Assembly (NCBI GenBank): GCA_049965795.1
Contig: JBMFVW010000027.1
Coordinates: 1-22,229, forward strand
Source of the DNA: Acidulodesulfobacterium_A sp049965795
GTDB taxonomy: Bacteria; SZUA-79; Acidulodesulfobacterales; Acidulodesulfobacteraceae
Length of the DNA: 22,229 nt
Reading direction: 5' to 3'
Below, one piece after another: positions 1 to 6,408 of this stretch; the first letter of the stretch is position 1, and each line of letters opens with the position of its first letter. The notes beneath the pieces are model-generated. The model did not search any database, had not been told where the DNA came from, and saw only the letters and a list, made by a program, of their open reading frames with translations. The position numbers were made by a program, and so were the translations under genes.

Positions 1-1
1 T

Positions 2-601
2 ATAAGCTGGCCGCTCGTTATGAAGTCTATTATGCCTCACGGAAGTTTTATTCAGGGGCTTGCCCTATCTACTATAGTTTTCGTAGTTTTTGCAGCGCCG
101 TTTTACTGGATAGCGGCATTCAGCATGGACAAACTTGGAAGGAAATTTATTCAGATCGTCGGATTTATCGGGATGGCAGTTGCTTATCTTATCATTTCTT
201 TTACGAGTTTCGGAGGATATGAACTTATTCCTGCCGTATTTATGATAGTGTTCGGTATGAGCTATATATTTACCGAATTTGGACCAAACACCACGACTTT
301 TGTATATCCGGCGGAAGTGTTTCCAACGCCTATAAGAGGATTGGGAGACGGAATTTCGGCTGGAAGCGGAAAAATAGGTGCATTTTTGGGTACGCTGCTA
401 TTTCCGTTCTTAATGGTTGCCTTTAAGGTTAAAGGAACATTCTTAATACTTGCGGTAATTGCGATTTTAGGAGCGGTTCTTACAGCCGTTGCATTGCCGG
501 AAACAAAAGAAGTGTCGTTAAGAGAAGTTGCTCAGGAAGACAAATATATTGAGGAAGAAAAAATGTCGGTTCCGGCTTCGGCAGTATCGCATAAAGCATA
601 A
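2..601 (+). CDS. MFS transporter, phosphate:H+ symporter (Pho84-like) type, C-terminal part
   Basis: Inner-membrane major facilitator superfamily carrier, cut by the left edge. The frame is open from base 2, so the Met at 20 is probably internal and the N-terminal half lies outside the window. About five or six hydrophobic segments are visible. The loop 'MDKLGRK' is the MFS D-x-x-G-R-[RK] signature between transmembrane segments 8 and 9. The stretch GPNTTTFVYPAEVFPTPIRG, followed by a Gly/Ser-rich SAGSGKIGA, closely resembles the phosphate:H+ symporter (PHS/Pho84) subfamily rather than ordinary sugar porters. The protein ends with a charged cytoplasmic tail after PETKEVSLREV, a typical MFS end. 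The substrate (phosphate, or another anion or organic substrate) is inferred from the subfamily signature only. No terminator is seen after the stop; a promoter for the next gene lies 7 nt downstream. Confidence 0.85.
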   Translation: MSWPLVMKSIMPHGSFIQGLALSTIVFVVFAAPFYWIAAFSMDKLGRKFIQIVGFIGMAVAYLIISFTSFGGYELIPAVFMIVFGMSYIFTEFGPNTTTFVYPAEVFPTPIRGLGDGISAGSGKIGAFLGTLLFPFLMVAFKVKGTFLILAVIAILGAVLTAVALPETKEVSLREVAQEDKYIEEEKMSVPASAVSHKA

Positions 602-607
602 ATTATG

Positions 608-616
608 TGATATAAT
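608..616 (+). promoter_or_regulatory. Extended -10 promoter for the PHP gene
   Basis: TGATATAAT is an exact extended -10 (TG-n-TATAAT) right after the stop of the MFS gene. No good -35 hexamer is found at the usual distance. The expected transcription start near 623 gives a leader of about 69 nt before the ATG at 692. The same nonamer occurs before two other genes in the window. Confidence 0.5.
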
Positions 617-691
617 GATTATAAATAGATAATAAATTAGCGAAATAAATTATTAAATTTAATTTAATTTTAAGTTAATAATGATTTAAGA

Positions 692-1408
692 ATGATATAT
701 TCAAAGGCCGATACGCATATTCATACAAGCTACAGCGACGGCAACAATTCGCCGGAAGATATAGTAGAAGCTGCGGCAGGAAAACTGAACGTAATTGCCG
801 TTACAGATCACAACAGGATTAAAGGTGCTTTTAAAGCTAAAGAATATGCATTGAAAAACAGCTTTCTTGAAGTTGACGTTATTATCGGGGAAGAGATATC
901 TACAAAAAACGGGCATATAGTAGGGCTTTTTTTAGAAAACAAGATAATACCGGGAAAGACTGCCCAGGAAACAATCGATGAAATACATGCGCAAGGGGGG
1001 CTTGCTATAGCCCCCCATCCATATTATTTTGTGTCTTATACAGAAAAAGGCTATAAGCCGGTCAGAAAACTTTTAAACGACTTAGATTTCGATGCTATAG
1101 AAGTTATTAATAATTCCAGCACATTTTCAATTTTTTCAAATGCAGCCGCTTCACTTGCAAACGCATCGATAGGGTTAGCCCAGCTCGGAGCAAGCGACGC
1201 CCACAGAAGCGATTTTATAGGCAAAGGTTACACAGGTTTTTACGGAAAAACGGCATTAGATTTAAGGTCGCAGATAAAAGAGAAGAAAACCACCGCGCAT
1301 TTCAACCGTTATTCCTTCCAAGAGTTTAAAATAAATTCCTTTCAGTCCGCAAAATCTTTTTATTTTTATTTCTTCGGAAAGAGGTATAGAGGCAAAGACC
1401 TCGGTTAA
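692..1408 (+). CDS. PHP-domain metal-dependent phosphoesterase
   Basis: Cytoplasmic phosphoesterase of the PHP superfamily, a TIM-like barrel that binds two or three metal ions. Visible metal ligands are the DTHIHTSYSDG motif (D7, H9, H11, D16), TDH (D39, H40), GEE (E67), GHIVG (H75), APHP (H109) and GASDAH (D169, H171). Length (238 aa) and motif spacing fit stand-alone PHP proteins of the TrpH / RNase AM / nucleoside 3',5'-bisphosphatase group. The exact substrate (oligonucleotide 5' end, pAp or a sugar phosphate) cannot be read from the sequence. The C terminus carries a short aromatic and basic tail (YFYFFGKRYRG) of unknown role. The ATG at 692 is chosen because it lies seven residues before the first ligand; no clear Shine-Dalgarno sequence precedes it. 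Confidence 0.88.
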   Translation: MIYSKADTHIHTSYSDGNNSPEDIVEAAAGKLNVIAVTDHNRIKGAFKAKEYALKNSFLEVDVIIGEEISTKNGHIVGLFLENKIIPGKTAQETIDEIHAQGGLAIAPHPYYFVSYTEKGYKPVRKLLNDLDFDAIEVINNSSTFSIFSNAAASLANASIGLAQLGASDAHRSDFIGKGYTGFYGKTALDLRSQIKEKKTTAHFNRYSFQEFKINSFQSAKSFYFYFFGKRYRGKDLG

Positions 1409-1443
1409 CTCTCAGCCAATGCTAATAATAATAATTTAGAATA

Positions 1444-1470
1444 TATAACATATTCAATATATGTTATAAT
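1444..1470 (+). promoter_or_regulatory. Extended -10 promoter with overlapping inverted repeat, upstream of rdgB
   Basis: TGTTATAAT (1462-1470) is an extended -10 element. A perfect 10-bp inverted repeat, TATAACATAT (1444-1453) and ATATGTTATA (1459-1468) with a 5-nt spacer, covers the -10 and the space upstream. This arrangement would let a dimeric repressor block the promoter, or it may be coincidental in AT-rich DNA. The expected start near 1477 leaves a leader of about 46 nt to the ATG at 1523. Confidence 0.45.
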
Positions 1471-1522
1471 AATCTAATTAGCACATAAGGCAAGAATATC
1501 CTTGTTTGAAAAAAGGAAAAAT

Positions 1523-2188
1523 ATGGCAAATATTCTTATAGCTACCGGCAATGCCCATAAGTTTCAAGAAATTGAAGCTATAATGGGAAAATTTGCCGAT
1601 TTAAGTTTAAATTTGGTTTATTTGGATAAAAACTATAAAATTGAAATAATCGAAGACCGAGAAACATACGAGGAAAACGCAAAAGTAAAAGTCGAAGGAT
1701 ATTTGAAATTTTTGGAAGAAAATCCGAAATTAAAGGCAGAATTAAATCTCGATTTTATATTAAGCGAAGATTCAGGGCTTGAAGTTGATTGTCTTGGTGG
1801 GGAACCAGGTCTTTTTACGGCGAGATATGCAGGAGAAAATGCTTCGGATGCCGAAAATATTGAAAAACTGCTAAAGACTATGGCTATAAAAAAAGAATGT
1901 GCAGAAAACAGGCGCGCTAAATTCGTCTGCCATGCATGTCTTTATCATATCAAGAAAAATAGTTTCGAGTTTTTTTACGGAGAATTAACAGGTTTAATTG
2001 CAAAAGAAATATGCGGAACAAAAGGTTTCGGATACGATCCTGTTTTTATAGTGCCTGAGTATAATAAAACGGTCGCGCAGATTTCGGCCGAGGAAAAAAA
2101 CGCAATATCGCACAGGGCGGTTGCTTTCGGAAAAGTTGCCGAGGCGGTAAAAACAAATTATGCTGTTACCACAAATTTGAAGCGATGA
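1523..2188 (+). CDS. rdgB: RdgB/HAM1 family non-canonical purine NTP pyrophosphatase
   Basis: Hydrolyses ITP, dITP and XTP to the monophosphate plus pyrophosphate, cleaning deaminated purines from the nucleotide pool. Family hallmarks are the N-terminal substrate loop ILIATGNAHKFQEI (TGN 8-10, K13), the catalytic acidic loop SEDSGLEVDCLGG (D83), a conserved RYAGE, the nucleobase pocket GFGYDPVF (168-173) and the terminal ISHRAVAF (SHR 196-198). The 221-aa length is slightly above the usual ~200 because of a longer insert around residues 60-80. The ATG at 1523 is preferred: AGG sits about 6-8 nt upstream and the family begins at this Met. An in-frame TTG at 1502 would add seven residues not seen in the family. 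A dispersed repeat follows the stop directly. Confidence 0.95.
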   Translation: MANILIATGNAHKFQEIEAIMGKFADLSLNLVYLDKNYKIEIIEDRETYEENAKVKVEGYLKFLEENPKLKAELNLDFILSEDSGLEVDCLGGEPGLFTARYAGENASDAENIEKLLKTMAIKKECAENRRAKFVCHACLYHIKKNSFEFFYGELTGLIAKEICGTKGFGYDPVFIVPEYNKTVAQISAEEKNAISHRAVAFGKVAEAVKTNYAVTTNLKR

Positions 2189-2195
2189 ATAGAAA

Positions 2196-2286
2196 GGATT
2201 GCTTCCTCGTCTATGACTCCTTGCAATGGGCAATGGCATTAATGACTATTGCGAGCAAAGCTGACGGAAGCGGTGAAACAATCTCC
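2196..2286 (+). repeat. Dispersed imperfect palindromic repeat (ATTGCGAG...CAATCTC type), copy A
   Basis: The left arm GGATTGCTTCCTCGTC...CTTGCAATG and the right arm TATTGCGAGCAAAGC...ACAATCTCC are imperfect reverse complements around a short centre near 2229-2240. The motif resembles the CATTGCGAG...GAAGCAATCTC palindromes found in many copies in deltaproteobacterial and related genomes; that link is from memory and was not searched. A second, partial copy lies at 18136-18220. It fills the gap between rdgB and glcD, and its right end forms part of the hairpin over the glcD ribosome binding site. Confidence 0.6.
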
Positions 2287-2300
2287 GCATAAGCGGAGAT
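2281..2300 (+). promoter_or_regulatory. Hairpin holding the Shine-Dalgarno sequence of glcD
   Basis: ATCTCCGC (2281-2288), loop ATAA, GCGGAGAT (2293-2300) form a perfect 8-bp stem. The only plausible ribosome binding site for the next gene, GGAG (2295-2298), lies in the 3' arm, 9 nt before the TTG start at 2308. The left arm is the terminal CAATCTCC of the dispersed repeat. In the mRNA the stem would hide the ribosome binding site, so translation could be damped or conditionally opened. No regulator is identified. Confidence 0.45.
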
Positions 2301-2307
2301 AGATTAT

Positions 2308-3693
2308 TTGTCAAACTATATGGATAAAAAACTTATAAATGAATTTGAAACGATATTGGGAAAAGATCGGGTTTTATCTGAAACCGAAGAACTTCTCTGC
2401 TATTCCTACGATGCTACGTCCAAGGATTTTATGCCGGAGTCCGTTGTATTTCCGCTTAATTCGGAAGAAATATCCACAATAGTCAAGCTATGTTTAAAAT
2501 ATAATACTCCCGTTGTCGGAAGAGGTTCCGGAAGCGGATTTTCCGGAGGTAGTCTGCCATTAAAAGGCGGCGTCGTTATTTCGTTTACGAAAATGAATAA
2601 TGTTTTGGAACTAGACGAAGAAAATATGTTCATTACGGTTGAACCCGGCATCGTAAACGCCGATCTTAAGTCATATCTTGGCGAAAAAGGGTATTTTTAT
2701 CCGCCTGATCCGGCAAGTTACGAGTTTTCTACGATAGGCGGCAATGTTGCCGAGTGTTCCGGCGGACCTTCAGCCGTAAAATACGGAGTTACCAAAGATT
2801 ACGTAGCTGCGCTTGAAATTATAACCGGAGAAGGTGAAATTATACATACAGGTTCAAAAACCGTTAAAAACGTTTCTGGATATAATCTTACACAGCTTTT
2901 TGTCGGTTCGGAAGGCACACTCGGTCTTTTTTCTAAAATTACTCTTAAAATTTTATCTAAGCCGGAAGAAAAATCTTTGATTTTAGTATCATATGACGAT
3001 ATAAATAAAGGATTTAACGCGGCTATTTCACTTTTGAAGCTTAGAAATAGACCGTCTATGCTTGAATTCATGGATAAGTTTTCCATAGAATCCGTTAAAA
3101 CCATATTTAAAAGTGATATAATAAAAATAACAGGTAAATTTTTGTTTATAATAGAAGCCGATGGTTCTAAAGAAGAAGTAGAGAAATCGATAGTTGAATA
3201 TAAAAAAATATTAGAACAATTTTCTCCTGTTTTCCTTTTTGCATCGGAAAAAAGCGAGGAAAAAAAAGTTATAATGGATGCAAGGAAAGCAATATCGCCT
3301 TCTTTGCGAAAATACGGAGACTTTAAAATAAATAACGATATTGCGGTTCCTATAAATAAAATTCCCGATATGCTTGCTTTTTTGGAGGAAACTTCAAAAA
3401 AATACGGAATTCCTATTATAAACTTTGGACATTTTGGCGACGGCAACATTCATGTAAATATCATGCTTGATAAAAGCAGCGCCGAAATGGTTGAAAAAGG
3501 CGGAAAAGCTAAATACGACGTATTAAAGAAAACAGTCGAGCTTGGCGGCAGTTTATCCGGCGAACATGGAATAGGGCTTGAAAAGAAGGATTTTATGAAG
3601 CTCAAATACGACGAGTACTATATGAACCTTTTGAAAAATATTAAGAAAGTTTTTGATCCGCATAACATAATAAATCCCGGGAAAATATTTTAA
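2308..3693 (+). CDS. glcD: GlcD-type FAD-linked 2-hydroxyacid oxidase (glycolate / D-lactate dehydrogenase subunit)
   Basis: Flavoprotein oxidising a 2-hydroxy acid (glycolate, D-lactate or similar) to the 2-oxo acid. Electrons would pass to the Fe-S partner encoded next. The N-terminal PCMH-type FAD domain (about residues 35-215) shows VGRGSGSGFSGGSLPLKGG, then YPPDPASYEFSTIGGNVAECSGGP and VSGYNLTQLFVGSEGTLG. The C-terminal FAD-oxidase domain carries HFGDGNIHVNIM and GGSLSGEHGIGLEKK, with the conserved His residues of the active site. At 461 aa it is full length. A TTG start at 2308 is chosen because GGAG lies 9 nt upstream; an ATG at 2320 would remove four residues but has poor spacing. No GlcE subunit is encoded nearby, so the pair resembles two-subunit GlcD/GlcF systems. 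The exact substrate is not determinable here. Confidence 0.92.
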   Translation: MSNYMDKKLINEFETILGKDRVLSETEELLCYSYDATSKDFMPESVVFPLNSEEISTIVKLCLKYNTPVVGRGSGSGFSGGSLPLKGGVVISFTKMNNVLELDEENMFITVEPGIVNADLKSYLGEKGYFYPPDPASYEFSTIGGNVAECSGGPSAVKYGVTKDYVAALEIITGEGEIIHTGSKTVKNVSGYNLTQLFVGSEGTLGLFSKITLKILSKPEEKSLILVSYDDINKGFNAAISLLKLRNRPSMLEFMDKFSIESVKTIFKSDIIKITGKFLFIIEADGSKEEVEKSIVEYKKILEQFSPVFLFASEKSEEKKVIMDARKAISPSLRKYGDFKINNDIAVPINKIPDMLAFLEETSKKYGIPIINFGHFGDGNIHVNIMLDKSSAEMVEKGGKAKYDVLKKTVELGGSLSGEHGIGLEKKDFMKLKYDEYYMNLLKNIKKVFDPHNIINPGKIF

Positions 3694-3703
3694 AATAAAT
3701 CGT

Positions 3704-3729
3704 ATTATAAATATTTAAATATTTATAAT
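3704..3729. repeat. Perfect 26-bp AT palindrome between glcD and glcF
   Basis: ATTATAAATATTT is followed directly by its exact reverse complement AAATATTTATAAT. It has no G or C, so it is a poor terminator stem. It lies 7-14 nt upstream of a possible promoter for the next gene and could be an operator or simply AT-rich DNA. Confidence 0.4.
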
Positions 3730-3742
3730 CATTTATTGATTT

Positions 3743-3770
3743 TTGATTAGCATTTTATATGCTTTATTAT
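3743..3770 (+). promoter_or_regulatory. Possible promoter of glcF
   Basis: TTGATT (3743-3748), a 16-nt spacer and TATTAT (3765-3770) give a moderate sigma70-like match. Transcription would start near 3777, about 36 nt before the TTG start codon. The 119-nt gap after glcD makes an independent promoter plausible, but read-through from glcD is equally possible. Confidence 0.3.
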
Positions 3771-3812
3771 TCTAAACATACCGTTTAAAAAAATATATTT
3801 GGAGTTTCTTAA

Positions 3813-5114
3813 TTGATATCGGAAAATAAAAGCTACTTTAATTGTGTTCACTGCGGAAAATGCCTTCCGGTCTGCCCTTCCTATAATATTGGTTTTAACG
3901 AGTTTTTAAGTCCGAGAGGCAGAGTCCGCTTAATTTTAACAGATTATGAAAACGGCACTTCATTGAGAGCAGCCAAAATATTAGAATCGATGTCGTCGTG
4001 TCTGTTATGCGGAAGATGCGAAAAAGTATGTCCAAACGATGTTAATATAACGGAACTTGTCGTAAATGAAAAAATAAAACTGAAAGAGTTTGAAAGAAAA
4101 AAAATTTCTTCGGATAAATTAGCTTTAAATATTCTTAAAGATAAAAGGAAAATTATATTAAAAACCGTTCTAAAAATTGCAAATATTCCTTTTTTAAAAA
4201 AAATATCGGGCAGAAATGCTCCTTTGCCTGAAGGTAAGTCTTTTATAGAAGACAGAGATCTTATATTTAATGCTGATATAAATAAAACATTAAAATCAAG
4301 CAAATCAAATCTAAAAGACTCTAAAAATATTTTTAAAGTCGGATATTTCAGCGGATGTGTTTTTAACGGAATATATCCTCAGATATCTATTGATACCGCA
4401 GCTTCCTTGACCGAAAACGGAGTAGAAGTTTTAGTGCCTAAAATGCAGGGATGCTGCGGACTGCCTTTTATATCAAGCGGCGATTTAAAATCTTTTAAAG
4501 AGCTTGCCGTTAATAACGCTTTGTCATTTAAGGGCAAAAAATTAGATTATATAGTTACTTCCTGTGCTTCTTGTTCCTATTCGATAAATAAACTTTATCC
4601 TAAGTATTTTAACGAAAACGACGAAAATTATGCCGAAGTTCAGGATTTTTCAAAAAAATTAATCGGTATCTGGTCTTTTTTCTACGAACTCAAAAAGCAT
4701 GGAATAGATATAAAAAAAGGAAAATTGGATAAGGAAACCGAGGCGGTATTCCATATTCCATGTCATCTTTCAAATATGCCCGATTTTAAACCGGCTTCGT
4801 CTTATGAAAAATTTATAGGTGAACCGGGGTTAATTGCAGATAAAATTGACGGATTAAAATTGAAACCTTTAAAATACAACTATTGCTGTGGTAACGGCGG
4901 AATGTTTAACGTCAGGCATTACGATTTATCCAAAAAAATCACTAAGCGTAAATTTGAAGAAATTAAAGAAGCGGCTCCTCAGGAAATATTAACGTCCTGT
5001 TCCGGATGTATGTTTTCGTTAAAAGACCAGAACGGAATTTCAAAGTATGGCAAAATTGTTCCCGTAAGCCATTTAATTAGTATTTATGCCCGCAGTTTGC
5101 AATACGTAAAATGA
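3813..5114 (+). CDS. glcF: GlcF-type 4Fe-4S / CCG-domain subunit (partner of GlcD)
   Basis: Iron-sulfur subunit that would take electrons from the GlcD-type flavoprotein and pass them to a quinone or another acceptor. Two ferredoxin motifs are at the N terminus: CVHCGKCLPVCP (C11, C14, C17, C21) and CLLCGRCEKVCP (C63, C66, C69, C73). Two CCG (cysteine-rich) domains follow: GYFSGCVFNG (C182) with QGCCGLPF (C214, C215) and SCASC (C251, C254), then IPCH, YNYCCGNGG and TSCSGC near the C terminus. At 433 aa it is the usual size. The start is TTG at 3813, with GGAG at 3801-3804 ideally placed upstream. The gene ends five bases from the stop of the convergent lipid kinase gene, with no terminator between them. 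Confidence 0.92.
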   Translation: MISENKSYFNCVHCGKCLPVCPSYNIGFNEFLSPRGRVRLILTDYENGTSLRAAKILESMSSCLLCGRCEKVCPNDVNITELVVNEKIKLKEFERKKISSDKLALNILKDKRKIILKTVLKIANIPFLKKISGRNAPLPEGKSFIEDRDLIFNADINKTLKSSKSNLKDSKNIFKVGYFSGCVFNGIYPQISIDTAASLTENGVEVLVPKMQGCCGLPFISSGDLKSFKELAVNNALSFKGKKLDYIVTSCASCSYSINKLYPKYFNENDENYAEVQDFSKKLIGIWSFFYELKKHGIDIKKGKLDKETEAVFHIPCHLSNMPDFKPASSYEKFIGEPGLIADKIDGLKLKPLKYNYCCGNGGMFNVRHYDLSKKITKRKFEEIKEAAPQEILTSCSGCMFSLKDQNGISKYGKIVPVSHLISIYARSLQYVK

Positions 5115-5119
5115 CTTTT

Positions 5120-6058
5120 CTATTGATGCGATAACGGAAAATAGTTCGGATTTATTAACATCGTTATTGCGTTTTTTGCTTTTTTTATTTTTACCGGAAG
5201 TGTTCCTGCAAATTCTCCGTCGCACTGATAATATATTAATTTATCGGTTAAATCGTCCATAGAAGTTATAATTATTTCATCATCTTTTTTATAAAAATCG
5301 GGATTGTTTGAATATTTTTTATAAAAAATCAGGGATTTTAATATGGAAAAAATTACGTCTATAGTTCCGGCGGCATTTTGCACTGTTCTAATATGAAATT
5401 TATCGTCTAAAGGCGAATTGTTAGGAAATATTTTAAAGGGGCCTCCGTAATAGCGTATATTTGAAACGATAATTTCTTTTGCACAGGTAATTTTTTCCGT
5501 GCTGTTTTTGATGCATAAATCGTAAAATCTGTATTTTTTAGTCATTTTTATTATATTTAAAATATAACTGACATATTTCATAAAATTGTTATAAATTCTT
5601 TTTTTATTTTTTCTGATTTTTTCTTCCATATTTTTGACAATAAAAGCATCAAGTCCTATGCCTGTCATAGCAAAAAAAAATCTTTCGTTTGCCAGTCCCA
5701 AACTTATTTTTACCGGTTTATATGTTTCTATGATTTCAGGGAGGGCTTTTTTCAAAGAATGCGGGGTTTTATTTTCCATAGCAAAAAGATTAACCGTTCC
5801 CATAGGCAAATGAGCTATAGGAATTTTCGAGTATACCATTGTGTTTATAACGTAATTTAAACTTCCGTCTCCGCCGGCTACTAAAACCGCATCGTAAGAA
5901 TTTTCTATATATTCTTTTTCTATTGAGGCTTCTAATATATTTAGAATATTAGCAAAAATATTTTTATGTTTAAAAAAATTTAATATATAATAGAGTTTTT
6001 TTTCAGAAAAACGACCGGATTTTGGGTTATAAATAATCAATACTTTTTTTAAATTCAT
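5120..6058 (-). CDS. Diacylglycerol kinase-family lipid kinase (YegS/BmrU-like)
   Basis: Probable ATP-dependent lipid kinase of the DAGK_cat family, acting at the cytoplasmic face of the membrane on diacylglycerol or a related lipid. Visible motifs are IIYNPKSGR near the N terminus (NPKSG 11-15), the nucleotide-binding glycine loop VAGGDGSLNYV (GGDGS 62-66) and LPMGTVNLFA (85-90). A C-terminal beta-rich half is compatible with the YegS/DgkB fold, ending with a CDGE motif (YYQCDGEFAG) that is conserved in the family. The chosen ATG at 6058 starts 10 residues before NPKSG, as is usual. An in-frame GTG at 6082 would add eight residues; neither start has a clear Shine-Dalgarno sequence. Codon use is very AT-rich with many Ile, Lys and Asn, as in its neighbours. 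The lipid substrate cannot be assigned. Confidence 0.85.
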   Translation of the reverse strand: MNLKKVLIIYNPKSGRFSEKKLYYILNFFKHKNIFANILNILEASIEKEYIENSYDAVLVAGGDGSLNYVINTMVYSKIPIAHLPMGTVNLFAMENKTPHSLKKALPEIIETYKPVKISLGLANERFFFAMTGIGLDAFIVKNMEEKIRKNKKRIYNNFMKYVSYILNIIKMTKKYRFYDLCIKNSTEKITCAKEIIVSNIRYYGGPFKIFPNNSPLDDKFHIRTVQNAAGTIDVIFSILKSLIFYKKYSNNPDFYKKDDEIIITSMDDLTDKLIYYQCDGEFAGTLPVKIKKAKNAITMLINPNYFPLSHQ

Positions 6059-6123
6059 ATTGATTAATTTTATTAAATGCACAGATTATTTGCAACGGTT
6101 TAGTTCAACCCAAATTTGCCGAT

Positions 6124-6258
6124 AGGAAAAGGCGTTAGATTACCTAAATACGGGGACAGAATTCAATTCCGTCCCCGTCTCAAATTAGATACTGCATGAA
6201 CTTTATACATTAATTGACTTTTTTGGTTAATGCAGAAAAAAATCTGGCACCTTTTCCG
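6124..6258. repeat. Nested inverted repeat, possible remnant of a non-autonomous palindromic element
   Basis: The outer left arm AGGAAAAGGCGTTAGATTA (6124-6142) pairs imperfectly with AAATCTGGCACCTTTTCCG (6240-6258), 14 of 19 positions. The left arm also matches the hairpin arm at 18079 (AGGAAAGGGTGTCAGATTA) in 16 of 19 positions, so the two loci share a repeat family. An independent palindrome at 6151-6177 sits inside. No transposase is encoded in the window. Mobilisation by a REP-associated (Y1/IS200-like) transposase elsewhere is inference. Confidence 0.5.
6151..6177. repeat. GGGGACAGAATT-type palindrome
   Basis: CGGGGACAGAATT (6151-6163), central C, AATTCCGTCCCCG (6165-6177) form a 13-bp inverted repeat with one mismatch. 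Its GC content stands out from the flanks. The GGGGACAGAATTnAATTCTGTCCCC pattern is known from many bacterial genomes as a dispersed palindrome near Y1 transposase genes; this link is from memory and was not searched. Confidence 0.65.
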
Positions 6259-6297
6259 AGTAGATAACTTTCTATTGCAGTATTAAGGTTTGCAAAT

Positions 6298-6326
6298 TTG
6301 ACTTTATCGTAATGCTCTATTATAAT
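6298..6326 (+). promoter_or_regulatory. Sigma70-like promoter of the HgdB-like / htrA gene group
   Basis: TTGACT (6298-6303), a 17-nt spacer and a perfect TATAAT (6321-6326) make this the best canonical promoter in the window. The expected start near 6333 gives a leader of about 76 nt to the ATG at 6409. CTGGAG (6398-6403) is the ribosome binding site. Confidence 0.6.
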
Positions 6327-6408
6327 GTAAATGAGCAAAAGTAATAAAAATACAACTAAATATAACATAACGATATAACGGTTAAATATATTTAATTCTG
6401 GAGTTTAT

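Larger units (their letters stand above)
6059..6408. other. Non-coding divergent region between the lipid kinase and HgdB-like genes
   Basis: This 350-base stretch has no credible gene on either strand. It holds a nested inverted-repeat structure (6124-6258) and a promoter for the rightward operon (6298-6326). A promoter for the leftward gene must also lie here, but no clear one was found. Confidence 0.7.

Noticed and set aside
2799..3449. A 216-codon open frame on the minus strand inside glcD
   Set aside because: It lies fully antisense to a gene with clear FAD-domain motifs. The product is Ser/Ile/Phe-rich without any recognisable motif, as expected for a shadow frame in AT-rich DNA.
6083..6408. 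Small gene, riboswitch or tRNA in the divergent gap
   Set aside because: No frame with a ribosome binding site, no cloverleaf and no conserved riboswitch core was seen; the structure present is explained by palindromic repeats and a promoter.
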